Shown piece by piece: positions 16,669 to 25,485 of a stretch of 47,489 nucleotides of DNA. The notes under the pieces were generated by a model that was not told where the DNA came from, ran no database searches, and saw only the letters and a program-made list of their open reading frames with translations. The DNA is from Streptomyces sp. MBT65. Lineage in GTDB: Bacteria; Actinomycetota; Actinomycetes; Streptomycetales; Streptomycetaceae. A program made the translations under genes and the position numbers. Numbering within the stretch: position 1 is the first letter of the stretch; each line of letters begins with the position of its first letter. The stretch lies in assembly GCF_016612545.1 (NCBI RefSeq), contig NZ_JAENRY010000022.1, positions 1 through 47,489 of the forward strand. The letters are read 5' to 3'.

Positions 16669-18638
16669 TGCCTCAGCTCAGCGACACCACTCGCGGACGC
16701 ATCCTGTTCGGCGGTGACTACAACCCCGAGCAGTGGCCCGAGGAGACCTGGGCCGAGGACGTCCGGCTGATGCGGGACGCCGGCGTCAACTCCGTCACCC
16801 TCGGCGTCTTCTCCTGGGCCAAGCTCGAACCCGAGCCGGGAGCAAGGGAGTTCGGCTGGCTCGACCGGCTGATGGACCTGATGCACGGCAGCGGGATCGG
16901 GGTCGTGCTCGCCACCCCCACCTCCTCCCCGCCGCCGTGGCTCGGCCGCCTCCACCCGGATACCCTGCCCCGGGACGCCGACGGCCGGATCGAGTGGTGG
17001 GGCGGACGCCAGCACTTCTCGCACTCCAGCGCCGTCTACCGCCACCACGCCGCCGCCATCACCGAGGCCCTGGCCGCCCGTTACGCCGGCCATCCCGCCC
17101 TCACGATGTGGCACATCAACAACGAGTACTGCACCTTCGACTACGGCGACGAGGCCGCCGTCGCCTTCCGCCGCTGGCTGCGCGCTCGATACGGCACGCT
17201 CGACGCCCTCAACTCGGCCTGGGGCACGGCGTTTTGGAGCCAGGGCTACGACACCTGGGACGGCGTCCTGCCGCCGCGTCACGCCCACTACCTCAACAAC
17301 CCCACCCACGTGCTCGACTTCCGGCGCTTCACCTCCGACATGCTCCTGGAGTGCTACACCGCCGAACGCGACATCGTCCGCCGGCACACCCCGCACCTCC
17401 CGGTCACCACCAACTTCATGCCGCTGTGGGTCGGGCAGGACGCCTGGCGCTGGTCCGAGGAGGAGGACGTCGTCTCGGTCGACCTCTATCCCGATCCGCG
17501 CGATCCGCTGGCCGCCCAAAGCGCCGCCCTGATCCAGGACTTGACCCGCTCCCAGGCGCGCGGCCCCTGGATGCTCATGGAGCAGGCGGCCGGACCGGTC
17601 AACTGGCGCGGAGTGAACCACCCGAAGCCACGCGGACTCAACCGCCTCTGGTCCCTCCAGGCCGTGGCCCGCGGCGCCGACGCCGTCTGCTACTTCCAGT
17701 GGCGCCAATCCCGGCAGGGCGCCGAGAAGTTCCACTCCGGGATGCTCAGCCACGCGGGGGAGCGGGGCCGCACCTTCCAGGAGGTGAAGCAGCTCGGCGC
17801 CGAACTCGCCCGCATTGGGAGTGAGGTGACAGGTGGTCACATCGCCGCGGACATTGCGATCCTGCACGACTGGGACGCCTGGTGGGCCGGTGCGCAGGAC
17901 GGTCGCCTCTCCACCGAGGTCGACCACACCGAGGTCCTCCGTGCCTGGCACCGCGCCCTGTGGGAGTCCCACCTCGCCACCGACTTCGCCCACCCCGGAC
18001 ACGACCTGTCCGCCTACACGTTGGTGATCGTTCCGCAGCTCTACCTCCTCACCGACACCGCGATCGACAACCTCCTCTCCTACGTCCGTGGTGGCGGCAC
18101 CCTTGTCTGCGGCTTCCTGACCGGCATCGCCGACGAGGACGACCGGGTGCGCCCCGGCGGCATGGACGCCCGCCTCCGCGAACTCTTCGGCATCCGCACC
18201 CTGCACGAGTGGTGGCCGCTGGACGCGAGGGAGACCGTCGAGTGCGAGGGCTTCCGCGGCACGCTCTGGTCGGAGGAGATCGAGCCCGAGGACGACACCG
18301 TCGACGAGGTGATCCCGTACAAGGGCGGCGAGTTGGACGGCCTCCCCGCCGTCCTGCGCACGGGCCGTTCCTGGTACGTCTCGACGCTCCCGGAGCCGCA
18401 CGCGCTGCGCGCCCTGCTCGCCCGGGTCGCCGACGGCGCGGGCGTCCGTCCGGTCCTCGACGGGGTTCCGGCGGGCGTCGAGGCCGTACGGCGCGGGGAG
18501 TCGCTGTTCCTGCTCAACCACGGGCGCGATCCGGTCACCGTCGAACTCCCGGGCACCCGGCGTGATGTGCTCACCGATGTGACCGTCGAGGGCGAGATCA
18601 CCCTCGGCCGCTACGGAGTGGCGGTGTTGCGACCATGA
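16668..18638 (+). CDS. Beta-galactosidase, glycoside hydrolase family 42
   Basis: A 656-residue exo-enzyme. The GH42 N-terminal barrel begins with GGDYNPEQWPEETWAEDV. The acid/base glutamate is in WHINNEYC (E153) and the nucleophile in MLMEQAAGPVNW (E305). The trimerisation and C-terminal domains follow (LRELFGIRTLHEWWPL region). No signal peptide is present, so it acts in the cytoplasm. In this locus its likely job is to remove galactose from side chains of imported xyloglucan oligosaccharides after defucosylation. The start codon shares one base with the GH74 stop, and its own stop overlaps the GH95 start by four bases. Activity on other galactosides or alpha-L-arabinopyranosides is known in the family. 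Confidence 0.92.
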   Translation: MPQLSDTTRGRILFGGDYNPEQWPEETWAEDVRLMRDAGVNSVTLGVFSWAKLEPEPGAREFGWLDRLMDLMHGSGIGVVLATPTSSPPPWLGRLHPDTLPRDADGRIEWWGGRQHFSHSSAVYRHHAAAITEALAARYAGHPALTMWHINNEYCTFDYGDEAAVAFRRWLRARYGTLDALNSAWGTAFWSQGYDTWDGVLPPRHAHYLNNPTHVLDFRRFTSDMLLECYTAERDIVRRHTPHLPVTTNFMPLWVGQDAWRWSEEEDVVSVDLYPDPRDPLAAQSAALIQDLTRSQARGPWMLMEQAAGPVNWRGVNHPKPRGLNRLWSLQAVARGADAVCYFQWRQSRQGAEKFHSGMLSHAGERGRTFQEVKQLGAELARIGSEVTGGHIAADIAILHDWDAWWAGAQDGRLSTEVDHTEVLRAWHRALWESHLATDFAHPGHDLSAYTLVIVPQLYLLTDTAIDNLLSYVRGGGTLVCGFLTGIADEDDRVRPGGMDARLRELFGIRTLHEWWPLDARETVECEGFRGTLWSEEIEPEDDTVDEVIPYKGGELDGLPAVLRTGRSWYVSTLPEPHALRALLARVADGAGVRPVLDGVPAGVEAVRRGESLFLLNHGRDPVTVELPGTRRDVLTDVTVEGEITLGRYGVAVLRP

Positions 18639-20872
18639 CCGGCGACACGGTGCTCGGCGGTCCCACGCACGGCACCTGGGAACCCCTCCCCGCGACCCGC
18701 TGGGAGGACGCCTACCTCAGCGGCAACGGTCACCACGGCGTCCTCGTGTTCGGCGATCCGAAGGACGACCGCGTCATCGTCACCCATCACACCCTCGTCC
18801 GCCCGAACGGCGCCGAACACGCCCGGCCTCCCCATCTGGCCGCCGAACTCCCCGCACTCCAGGACCGGTTGCTCGCCGGTGACCTCACCGCCGCCGAGGA
18901 GTTCACCGACGGCCGCCCGCTCCAGTGGGTGCAGCCCTTCCACCCGGCCTTCCAGCTACGGCTGCGCAGGCCGGCCGGCGAGGCGGGGAGCGACTACCAC
19001 CGGTCCGTCGACTTCACCACCGGCGAGGTCACCGCCCGCTGCGACGACTGGCGCAGCTGTGTCTTCGTCTCCCGCGCCGACGACGTGATCGTCCAGCACG
19101 TCATGGCCCCCGACCTCACCCTCGACCTCGCCCAGGACCATCAACTCCCGGGCGCACCAACCGGGTTGGGTGTCGGTCACGGCACACTCCTCACCCCCGA
19201 CGGCGCCGTCCTCACCCTCCGCGTCCGCTATCCCGACAGCGATCGCGCGTACACCGGGGTCACCTTGGCCGTGGTCACCGGCGGCACAACACGGCTCACC
19301 TCGCCGGGAGTTCGCATCGCCGGGGCCACCGACGTCCTTCTCCTCACCCGGGTCCGACGCCACACGGGCGAGTTGGACGTCGTGGCGGAGACCAGCGCCC
19401 TTCGGGAGCTGCTCGCCGACCGGCAGCCCTACGACACCCTCCTCGACCGGCACCTCGCCCTCCACCGCACGGCCTACACCCGCGTCGCCCTCGATCTGCG
19501 CGCAGGCAAAGCCGACGAGGCCGACAACGCCGACGAACGGGCCCTCCCCGGCACCGAGTTGCTGAAGCGCACCCGCAGCCCCGCCCTCCTGGAACGGCTC
19601 TTCGCCGCCGGCCGCTATCACCTGCTCTCCGCCAGCGGCCTGCTCCCGCCCCGTCTCACCGGACTGTGGACCGGCGACTGGGACACGGCCTGGTCCGGGG
19701 CGTTCACCAACGACGCGAACCTCAACCTCCAGACCGCGTCCGCGGCGAGCGCCGCCCTCCCCGAAGTCACCGACGCCCTCGCTTCTCTGATCCACCGTCA
19801 ACTCGACGACTGGCGGGAGAACGCCCGTGCCGTCTTCGGTGCCCGGGGTGTCGTCGCGCCCGCGCACACGGACGGCGAGTCGGGGCTGTCGTACCACTTC
19901 AGTCGTGAGTACCCGCTGCACCTGTGGACCGCCGGGGCCGACTGGCTGCTCAAGCCGCTCGTCGACCACGACGAGACGCGCGGCGAGCGCGACCCGCGCA
20001 CCGCCGCCGCCCTCGCCGAAGTCGCCCTGTTCTACGAGGACTTCCTGACCCGTGCGGACCCGGACGGTCACCTGGTCGTCGTCCCCTCCTACTCGCCCGA
20101 GAACCGCCCCGCGAACGCCAGTTGGGGCGCGATCGACGCGGCCATGGACCTCTCCGCCGCCCGCCACGCACTCCGCACCGCCGCCGACTACCACCCGGGC
20201 CCCGACGCCGACCGCTGGCGCGCGCTCGCCGACCGGCTGCCGCCGCACCGCGTCAACTCCCAGGGCGCACTGGCCGAATGGGCCCGACCGGGCCTCGACG
20301 ACAGCTACGACCACCGGCACCTCAGCCACCTCTACGGCGTCTGGCCGCTCGACGAGATCACCCCCTACGACACCCCGGACCTCGCGGCGGCCGCCCACCG
20401 CGCTCTCCGACTCCGGGGCGCCGAGAACGACTCCGCGCACGGCCACCTCCACCACGCGCTCGTCGCCGCCCGGCTCCGCGACGGCGAACGGGTCGCGCAC
20501 GCCCTCGGTCAGGTCCTCGACGGCGACTTCTTCCACGCCTCGCTCATGAGCGCGCACTACCCGAACCGCGACGTCTACAACGCGGACGCCGCACACACAC
20601 TGCCCGGCGTGCTGATCGAGGCGCTCGTGCAGTCCACCCCGGACCGGCTGGTCCTGCTGCCCGCGCTGCCGGCGGCGTATCCGCACGGTCGACTCACCGG
20701 CGTACGCACGAGGTTCGGGGCGGAGGTCGACCTGAGCTGGGCGCCCCACTCCGCCACAGCGCTGATCCGGCCGTCCCGAACCCACCGCGTCGAACTCCGG
20801 ACTTCCTCCGGCACGGAGCCGCTCCACCTCGTCGCCGGAGAAGACCGCGTCCTCACCCTGGGGGCGCGGTAG
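18635..20872 (+). CDS. Glycoside hydrolase family 95, probable alpha-L-fucosidase
   Basis: A 745-residue protein of the GH95 type: an N-terminal beta-sandwich (WEDAYLSGNGHHGVLVFGDP) followed by an (alpha/alpha)6 barrel with LTGLWTGDWDTAWSGAFTND near residue 345, where the substrate asparagines of the family lie. It has no signal peptide. GH95 enzymes are inverting 1,2-alpha-L-fucosidases, and some are 1,2-alpha-L-galactosidases. With GH42 before it, the sequence suits removal of the terminal alpha-1,2-fucose of the xyloglucan F side chain. Translation is coupled to GH42 by an ATGA overlap, and the secreted GH12 gene follows after 36 bp. Confidence 0.85.
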   Translation: MTGDTVLGGPTHGTWEPLPATRWEDAYLSGNGHHGVLVFGDPKDDRVIVTHHTLVRPNGAEHARPPHLAAELPALQDRLLAGDLTAAEEFTDGRPLQWVQPFHPAFQLRLRRPAGEAGSDYHRSVDFTTGEVTARCDDWRSCVFVSRADDVIVQHVMAPDLTLDLAQDHQLPGAPTGLGVGHGTLLTPDGAVLTLRVRYPDSDRAYTGVTLAVVTGGTTRLTSPGVRIAGATDVLLLTRVRRHTGELDVVAETSALRELLADRQPYDTLLDRHLALHRTAYTRVALDLRAGKADEADNADERALPGTELLKRTRSPALLERLFAAGRYHLLSASGLLPPRLTGLWTGDWDTAWSGAFTNDANLNLQTASAASAALPEVTDALASLIHRQLDDWRENARAVFGARGVVAPAHTDGESGLSYHFSREYPLHLWTAGADWLLKPLVDHDETRGERDPRTAAALAEVALFYEDFLTRADPDGHLVVVPSYSPENRPANASWGAIDAAMDLSAARHALRTAADYHPGPDADRWRALADRLPPHRVNSQGALAEWARPGLDDSYDHRHLSHLYGVWPLDEITPYDTPDLAAAAHRALRLRGAENDSAHGHLHHALVAARLRDGERVAHALGQVLDGDFFHASLMSAHYPNRDVYNADAAHTLPGVLIEALVQSTPDRLVLLPALPAAYPHGRLTGVRTRFGAEVDLSWAPHSATALIRPSRTHRVELRTSSGTEPLHLVAGEDRVLTLGAR

Positions 20873-20908
20873 CCACTCGCACATCCCCCCACCCATGGAA
20901 GGGACACC

Positions 20909-21619
20909 ATGGCAACACGCACCCGCAGGCTCACCATGGCGCTGCTCGCCCCCGCACTCGCGCTCGGCGCCACCGTAGGACTCGCCTCGGCCCCCGCCTC
21001 CGCCGCCGTCTGGAGCTCCTGCGACCAGTGGGGCACCACGACCCTGAACGGCTACACGCTCTACAACAACATCTGGGGCTCCGGCGCCGGCAGCCAGTGC
21101 ATCTGGGCCAACTCCGGTACCAACTGGGGCGTCAACGCCAACCACCCCAACACCGGCGGCATCAAGTCCTACCCCAACGCCAAGAAGGTGATCAACAAGT
21201 CGATCACCGCGCTCGGTTCGCTCAAGAGCAGCTACAACGTCACGGTGCCGTCGTCCGGTTCGTACAACACGTCGTACGACATCTGGGACACCAACTACGA
21301 CTACGAGATCATGCTCTGGGTCAACAAGACCGGAGCCGTCGGTGCCCTCGGCACCTCGCAGGGCACCCTCACGCTGGGCGGTTCGACCTGGACCGTCTAC
21401 AAGGGCAACAACGGCAGCAACGACGTGTTCTCGTTCCTGCGCACCTCCAACTCGACCTCCGGCACGGTCGACATCCTGCCCATCCTCAAGTGGATCAAGG
21501 ACACCAAGGGCTGGTTCGGCAACGTGACCATCGGGGATCTGCAGTTCGGCTTCGAGATCACGTCCTCGTCCGGCGGGCTCGACTTCACCACCAACAGCGA
21601 GAGCGTCACCAGTAGTTGA
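20909..21619 (+). CDS. Secreted endo-beta-1,4-glucanase/xyloglucanase, GH12 (copy 1)
   Basis: A 236-residue single-domain secreted enzyme. The signal peptide (residues 1 to about 33, ending APASAA) has an Arg-rich start. The GH12 jelly-roll is recognised from LYNNIWGSGAGSQCIW, the nucleophile in DYEIMLWVN (E133) and the acid/base in FGFEITSSSGG (E216). Conserved aromatic patches NTSYDIWDT and WTVYKG are also present. The ATG follows AAGGGA. It is the last gene of the transporter-enzyme operon. GH12 members include cellulases and xyloglucan-specific enzymes; the locus favours xyloglucan. It is only distantly similar to the second GH12 gene at 25486, so the two are not a recent duplication. Confidence 0.9.
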   Translation: MATRTRRLTMALLAPALALGATVGLASAPASAAVWSSCDQWGTTTLNGYTLYNNIWGSGAGSQCIWANSGTNWGVNANHPNTGGIKSYPNAKKVINKSITALGSLKSSYNVTVPSSGSYNTSYDIWDTNYDYEIMLWVNKTGAVGALGTSQGTLTLGGSTWTVYKGNNGSNDVFSFLRTSNSTSGTVDILPILKWIKDTKGWFGNVTIGDLQFGFEITSSSGGLDFTTNSESVTSS

Positions 21620-21645
21620 CCCACCCCGGCACTGTGCTCAGCCGC

Positions 21646-22020
21646 TCAGCCGCCCGGTCCCCGCACTCCGCGAGGGCCGGGCGGCGCCGCGACCAGGCCG
21701 GCGACCCAGCAGCCGAGGGCGGTCAGCACGAGGCCGAACACGGCCGGGTTGACGTAGCCGGGAACCGTGCCGGAGACGAAGCTGCCGCCGTCCTTCGTCT
21801 TGCAGACGAACCGCAGCGGGACGAAGTCCACCGAGTAGTCGGTGACACTCAACACCCGTTGGTCGTACTGCCGGTTGGCCGTGCGGCAGGGCCGCGGGGG
21901 AGCGGAGTCGGTGCCGCCGTCCCCCGCCTCCAGCAGGGCGCCCATGACGTTGAGCAGGCCCCAGAGGTACAGGGCGAAAGCGACCAGGCCCGCCGCGCCG
22001 GCGAGCTTGCGTAAGACCAT
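21646..22020 (-). CDS. Small membrane protein of unknown function
   Basis: A 124-residue protein with an N-terminal helix (LAGAAGLVAFALYLWGLL, residues 6-23) and a C-terminal helix (VFGLVLTALGCWVAGLVA, residues 93-110). Between them is a loop of about 65 residues with two cysteines (PCRT and FVCKT) that could form a disulfide if outside. The ATG at 22020 begins the hydrophobic segment. It is convergent with the GH12 gene and lies downstream of GH31, separated from it by a hairpin. No family was recognised, and nothing ties it to sugar use beyond its position. Confidence 0.65.
   Translation of the reverse strand: MVLRKLAGAAGLVAFALYLWGLLNVMGALLEAGDGGTDSAPPRPCRTANRQYDQRVLSVTDYSVDFVPLRFVCKTKDGGSFVSGTVPGYVNPAVFGLVLTALGCWVAGLVAAPPGPRGVRGPGG
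21649..21685. terminator. Possible terminator after the GH12 operon
   Basis: Near-perfect inverted repeat (GCCGCCCGG and CCGGGCGGC, extended by three pairs with one mismatch) starting 30 bp after the GH12 stop. It overlaps the 3' end of the reverse-strand membrane protein gene, so part of the symmetry may be coding. Confidence 0.4.
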
Positions 22021-22096
22021 CGGAGGAGTCCAGCAGAACAAGATCGGTACGGCTGTGACGGAGCCCACAGTTCCGCACAACGGAAGCGTCACGGCT

Positions 22097-22126
22097 GGGG
22101 CGCCCACCCCCCGAACCGGGCGCCCC
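22097..22126 (-). terminator. Hairpin terminator after GH31
   Basis: Perfect 9-bp arms GGGGCGCCC and GGGCGCCCC around a 12-base loop, six bases beyond the GH31 stop codon on the reverse strand. Confidence 0.65.
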
Positions 22127-22131
22127 CGTCC

Positions 22132-24174
22132 CTACTCCGCCACCGGCAACGTCGCCCCGTCCCGCAGGAACAGCGGAATCCGGTCCAGCGGGGCGTCGAC
22201 CGTGACCGCCGTACCGCCCTCGTACGTCGTGCCCGTCCACGCGTCCGTCCACCACACGCCCGCCGGGAGATAGGCCGTACGGACCGTGGCGCCCGCCGCC
22301 AGTACCGGCGCTACCAGCAGGTCGGGGCCGAAGAGATACGCGTCGTCCACCGACCAGGCCGCCGGGTCCTCGGGGAACTCCAGGAACAGCGGCCGCATCA
22401 CCGGCAGCCCCTCCTCGTGCGCGGCGCGCATCACGTCGAGGATGTACGGCTTGAGGCGCTCGCGCAGCCGCAGGTACTTCTCCAGGATCGGCAGGGCCCG
22501 ATCGCCGTACGACCAGACCTCGTTGGGGCCGCCGGTCATGTCGGGGCCCAGCGGCATGCCCGGATCGCGGAAGCCGTGCAAACGCATCAACGGTGAAAGC
22601 GCGCCGAATTGAAACCAGCGGACCATGACCTCCTGGTACGCCGGGTCGTCCGGGTCGCCGCCGTGGAAGCCGCCGATGTCCGTGTTCCACCAAGGGATGC
22701 CGGACAGCGCGGTGTTGAGACCCGCCGCTATCTGGCGGCGCAGGGTCGGGAAGTCGGTGCCGATGTCGCCCGACCAGAGCGCGGCGCCGTGGCGCTGACT
22801 GCCCGCCCACGCCGAGCGGTTGAGGGTGATGACCTCAGACTCCCCTTCGGCCAGCAGCCCTTCGTGGAAGGTACGGGAGTTCTCGGCCGGGTAGAGGTTG
22901 CCGACCTCCAGGCCCGGGCCCGCCCAGTAGCGCAGGTTCTCCGGGAAGCCCGGCTTCAGCTCCGGCTCGCAGGCGTCCAGCCAGAAGGCCGTGATGCCGT
23001 ACGGCACAAGGTAGTTGTCGCGGATCTTCGACCACAGGAACGCGCGGGCCTCGGGGTTCGTGGCGTCGTAGAAGGCGACCTGGACGGTCGAGGCGACCCC
23101 CTTGTCCGGCCAGTCGGCGTGGGCCATCGGGCCGTACTGGGTGCCGATGAGGTAGCCGCGCTGTTCCAGCACCGAGTGGTTCTCGCTGAGCGGGGACACC
23201 GACGGCCAGACGCTCACCACCAACTTCACGCCCATGTCGGCGAGTTCGGCGACCATCGCCGCCGGGTCGGGCCACTCGGCCGGGTCGAACTTCCAGTCGC
23301 CCAGATGCGTCCAGTGGAAGAAGTCGCAGACGATCGCCGACAGGGGCAGACCCCGGCGCTTGTACTCCCGTGCCACGGCGAGGAGTTCGGCCTGGGTGCG
23401 GTAGCGCAGCTTGCACTGCCAGAAGCCCGCCGCCCACGCCGGCAGCATCGGCGTACGGCCCGTCACCGCGCTGTAGCGGCGCTGGCCGTCGGCCGGGTCG
23501 CCCGCGGTGATCCAGTAGTCGAGCTGCCGGGCCGAATCGGCCACCCAGCGCGTGCCGTTGCCGGCCAGCTCCACGCGGCCGATCGCCGGGTTGTTCCACA
23601 GCAGGGTGTAGCCGCGGCTGGAGACGAGCACCGGGATGCCGACCTCGGCATTGCGCTGAACCAGGTCGAGGACCAGCCCCTTCTGGTCCAACTTCCCGTG
23701 CTGGTGCTGCCCGAGGCCGTACAGCTTCTCGTCCTCGTACGCGGCGAAGCGCTGCTCCAGGCGGTGGTGGCCGTTGCCGACCGCCGTGTAGAGGCGCGAG
23801 CCGGGCCACCAGAAGTGGGCGCGGGCTTCGGCGAGGAGCTCGGCGGAGTCCTCCGTGCGCAGGAAGCGGATCAGACCCTCGGCGTCGACGTGGACGGTCA
23901 ACGCGCCCACGGTCAGGGTCCCTTGACCGTCCTCGATCTTGACCGTCGCCTCGGTGGGCGGTGCCTCGTCCAGGAGTGCGCCGGGCAGCCCGTCGAGCAG
24001 CGGACCGCCGAGCCGGGCCCTGACCCGGACCGCGTCGGGCCCCCACGGCTCGATCCGCAAAGTCTCCTGTCGCCCGCTCCACTCCAGGGCGCCGTCCCGC
24101 TCGCGGAACGTTCCGACGGTGGGGGAGGACTGCGCGAGACTGACCTCGGACTGGATTACGGCAGGCTGATTCAC
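22132..24174 (-). CDS. Alpha-xylosidase, glycoside hydrolase family 31 (YicI-like)
   Basis: A 680-residue cytoplasmic exo-enzyme that removes alpha-1,6-xylose from the non-reducing end of xyloglucan oligosaccharides. The N-terminal beta-sandwich includes LYGLGQHQHGKLDQKG, and the barrel begins near residue 245. The nucleophile is D400 in AFWLDACEPELKPGFP and the acid/base D470 in LWSGDIGTDF, a spacing very close to YicI. The FWLDACEPE form is typical of alpha-xylosidases rather than alpha-glucosidases. It starts with a GTG at 24174 behind AGGAG. The gene follows the LacI regulator by 62 bp on the same strand and is probably cotranscribed with it. Confidence 0.9.
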   Translation of the reverse strand: MNQPAVIQSEVSLAQSSPTVGTFRERDGALEWSGRQETLRIEPWGPDAVRVRARLGGPLLDGLPGALLDEAPPTEATVKIEDGQGTLTVGALTVHVDAEGLIRFLRTEDSAELLAEARAHFWWPGSRLYTAVGNGHHRLEQRFAAYEDEKLYGLGQHQHGKLDQKGLVLDLVQRNAEVGIPVLVSSRGYTLLWNNPAIGRVELAGNGTRWVADSARQLDYWITAGDPADGQRRYSAVTGRTPMLPAWAAGFWQCKLRYRTQAELLAVAREYKRRGLPLSAIVCDFFHWTHLGDWKFDPAEWPDPAAMVAELADMGVKLVVSVWPSVSPLSENHSVLEQRGYLIGTQYGPMAHADWPDKGVASTVQVAFYDATNPEARAFLWSKIRDNYLVPYGITAFWLDACEPELKPGFPENLRYWAGPGLEVGNLYPAENSRTFHEGLLAEGESEVITLNRSAWAGSQRHGAALWSGDIGTDFPTLRRQIAAGLNTALSGIPWWNTDIGGFHGGDPDDPAYQEVMVRWFQFGALSPLMRLHGFRDPGMPLGPDMTGGPNEVWSYGDRALPILEKYLRLRERLKPYILDVMRAAHEEGLPVMRPLFLEFPEDPAAWSVDDAYLFGPDLLVAPVLAAGATVRTAYLPAGVWWTDAWTGTTYEGGTAVTVDAPLDRIPLFLRDGATLPVAE

Positions 24175-24236
24175 GAGGAGCGCTCCTGGAGGACATCAGA
24201 AGGGGGTAACCGCACAAACACGGGGAGCGTGGCTGG

Positions 24237-25250
24237 TCAAGAAGCCGACGGCGCCGGTCCCGTACTCGCCCGCACCGTCAACTCCGGTGCGATCAGCACG
24301 ACTTCGTCACTGCCGCGGCCGTCCAGCTTGGCCACCAGGTGCTCCACGGCGTAACGGCCCATCTCCTGCGCGGGGATGGCGACGGACGTCAGCCGCACCG
24401 AGGCCTGGGTGGCGACCTGGTCGGGGCAGACGGCGACCACCGACACGTCCTCCGGCACGGCCCGGCCCTGCTGGCGCAGCAGCGCGAGCAGCGGCTCGAC
24501 CGCCGACTCGTTCTGCACGACGAAGCCCGTGGTGCCGGGGCGCTCGTCGAAGATCCGGGCCAGGGTCGTCGTCATCGCGTCGTACCCGCCCTCGCACGGA
24601 CGGTGCAGCACCCGCAGGCCCAACTCCCGTGCGCGGGACCGGAGTCCGTCGAGGGTGCGCTCGGCGAAACCGGTGTGCCGTTCGTAGACCGCGGGTGCCT
24701 CGCCGATGACAGCGATGTCGTGGTGACCGAGCTTGGCGAGGTGCTCGACGCACAGCGCGCCGGTCGCCCCGAAGTCCAGGTCGACGCAGGTCAGTCCGGT
24801 GGTGTCGGCGGGGAGGCCGATGAGGACGGAGGGCTGGTCGGTGCCGCGCAGCAACGGCAGCCGCTCGTCGGCGAGTTCGACGTCCATCAGGATCATCGCG
24901 TCGGCGAGCCCGCTGCCGGTGACCCGGCGCACCGCGTCCGGACCCTCCTCGCCGGTGAGCAGCAGCACGTCGTAGCCGTGCAGCCGGGCGGTGGTCGCCA
25001 CGGCGATGGCGATCTCCATCATCACCGGGACGTACATGTCCGTGCGCAGCGGCACCATCAGCGCGATGATGTTCGACCGGCTGCTGGCCAGGGCGCGGGC
25101 GCCCGCGTTCGGGTGGTAGCCCAGCTCGCGGATGCTCTGCTCGACCCGCTGCCGGGTGGCTCCGGAGATGGACCGCTTGCCGCTGAGGACATAGCTCACC
25201 GTGCTCGCCGAGACTCCGGCGTGCTGGGCGACCTCGGCGAGGGTGACCAT
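24237..25250 (-). CDS. LacI-family transcriptional regulator of the xyloglucan locus
   Basis: A 337-residue cytoplasmic repressor. The helix-turn-helix and hinge are at the N-terminus: TLAEVAQHAGVSASTVSYVL, then YHPNAGARALASSRS. A periplasmic-binding-like sugar domain follows (residues 60-337). The ATG at 25250 is chosen because it begins the canonical LacI N-terminus; an upstream in-frame start at 25634 would run through both operators. An operator copy lies 18 bp upstream, so autoregulation is likely. The four matching palindromes in the two divergent control regions point to this protein as their binder. The inducer is probably a xyloglucan oligosaccharide or breakdown product, which is inference. 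Confidence 0.92.
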   Translation of the reverse strand: MVTLAEVAQHAGVSASTVSYVLSGKRSISGATRQRVEQSIRELGYHPNAGARALASSRSNIIALMVPLRTDMYVPVMMEIAIAVATTARLHGYDVLLLTGEEGPDAVRRVTGSGLADAMILMDVELADERLPLLRGTDQPSVLIGLPADTTGLTCVDLDFGATGALCVEHLAKLGHHDIAVIGEAPAVYERHTGFAERTLDGLRSRARELGLRVLHRPCEGGYDAMTTTLARIFDERPGTTGFVVQNESAVEPLLALLRQQGRAVPEDVSVVAVCPDQVATQASVRLTSVAIPAQEMGRYAVEHLVAKLDGRGSDEVVLIAPELTVRASTGPAPSAS

Positions 25251-25267
25251 CCAGCTCTCCAAGCTTT

Positions 25268-25281
25268 GTGAAGCGCTTCGA
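25268..25281. promoter_or_regulatory. LacI-family operator O3 upstream of lacI gene
   Basis: GTGAAGCGCTTCGA, matching the operator except for its two outermost left bases. It lies 18 bp upstream of the regulator start, so binding would repress the regulator and GH31 genes. Confidence 0.75.
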
Positions 25282-25354
25282 CAGTGCGCATTGCTGACAA
25301 GGGCGAGTGAGGGTGGTTCGACATTAGCTTCAGGCGGTGTGGGTGTCCATAGGT

Positions 25355-25372
25355 TGTCGAAGCGCTTCGACA
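25355..25372. promoter_or_regulatory. LacI-family operator O4, extended 18-bp palindrome
   Basis: TGTCGAAGCGCTTCGACA, a perfect 18-bp palindrome and the longest of the four sites. It lies 113 bp before the GH12 copy 2 start and about 87 bp centre to centre from O3. No convincing promoter hexamers could be assigned in this region. Confidence 0.85.
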
Positions 25373-25485
25373 CTTTCTCGATGCGGTCGGTCCGGTGAGC
25401 TTCTTCGCGAGGGCGGAGGCAACCTCCGGGCGGGTCGGCGGCCACTGGGAGGTCGTAGACGAACCGTCCCCCGGAAGGACCCCCG

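Noticed and set aside
22609..24354. Forward open frame opposite GH31
   Set aside because: Shadow frame; the reverse strand encodes the catalytic motifs of GH31.
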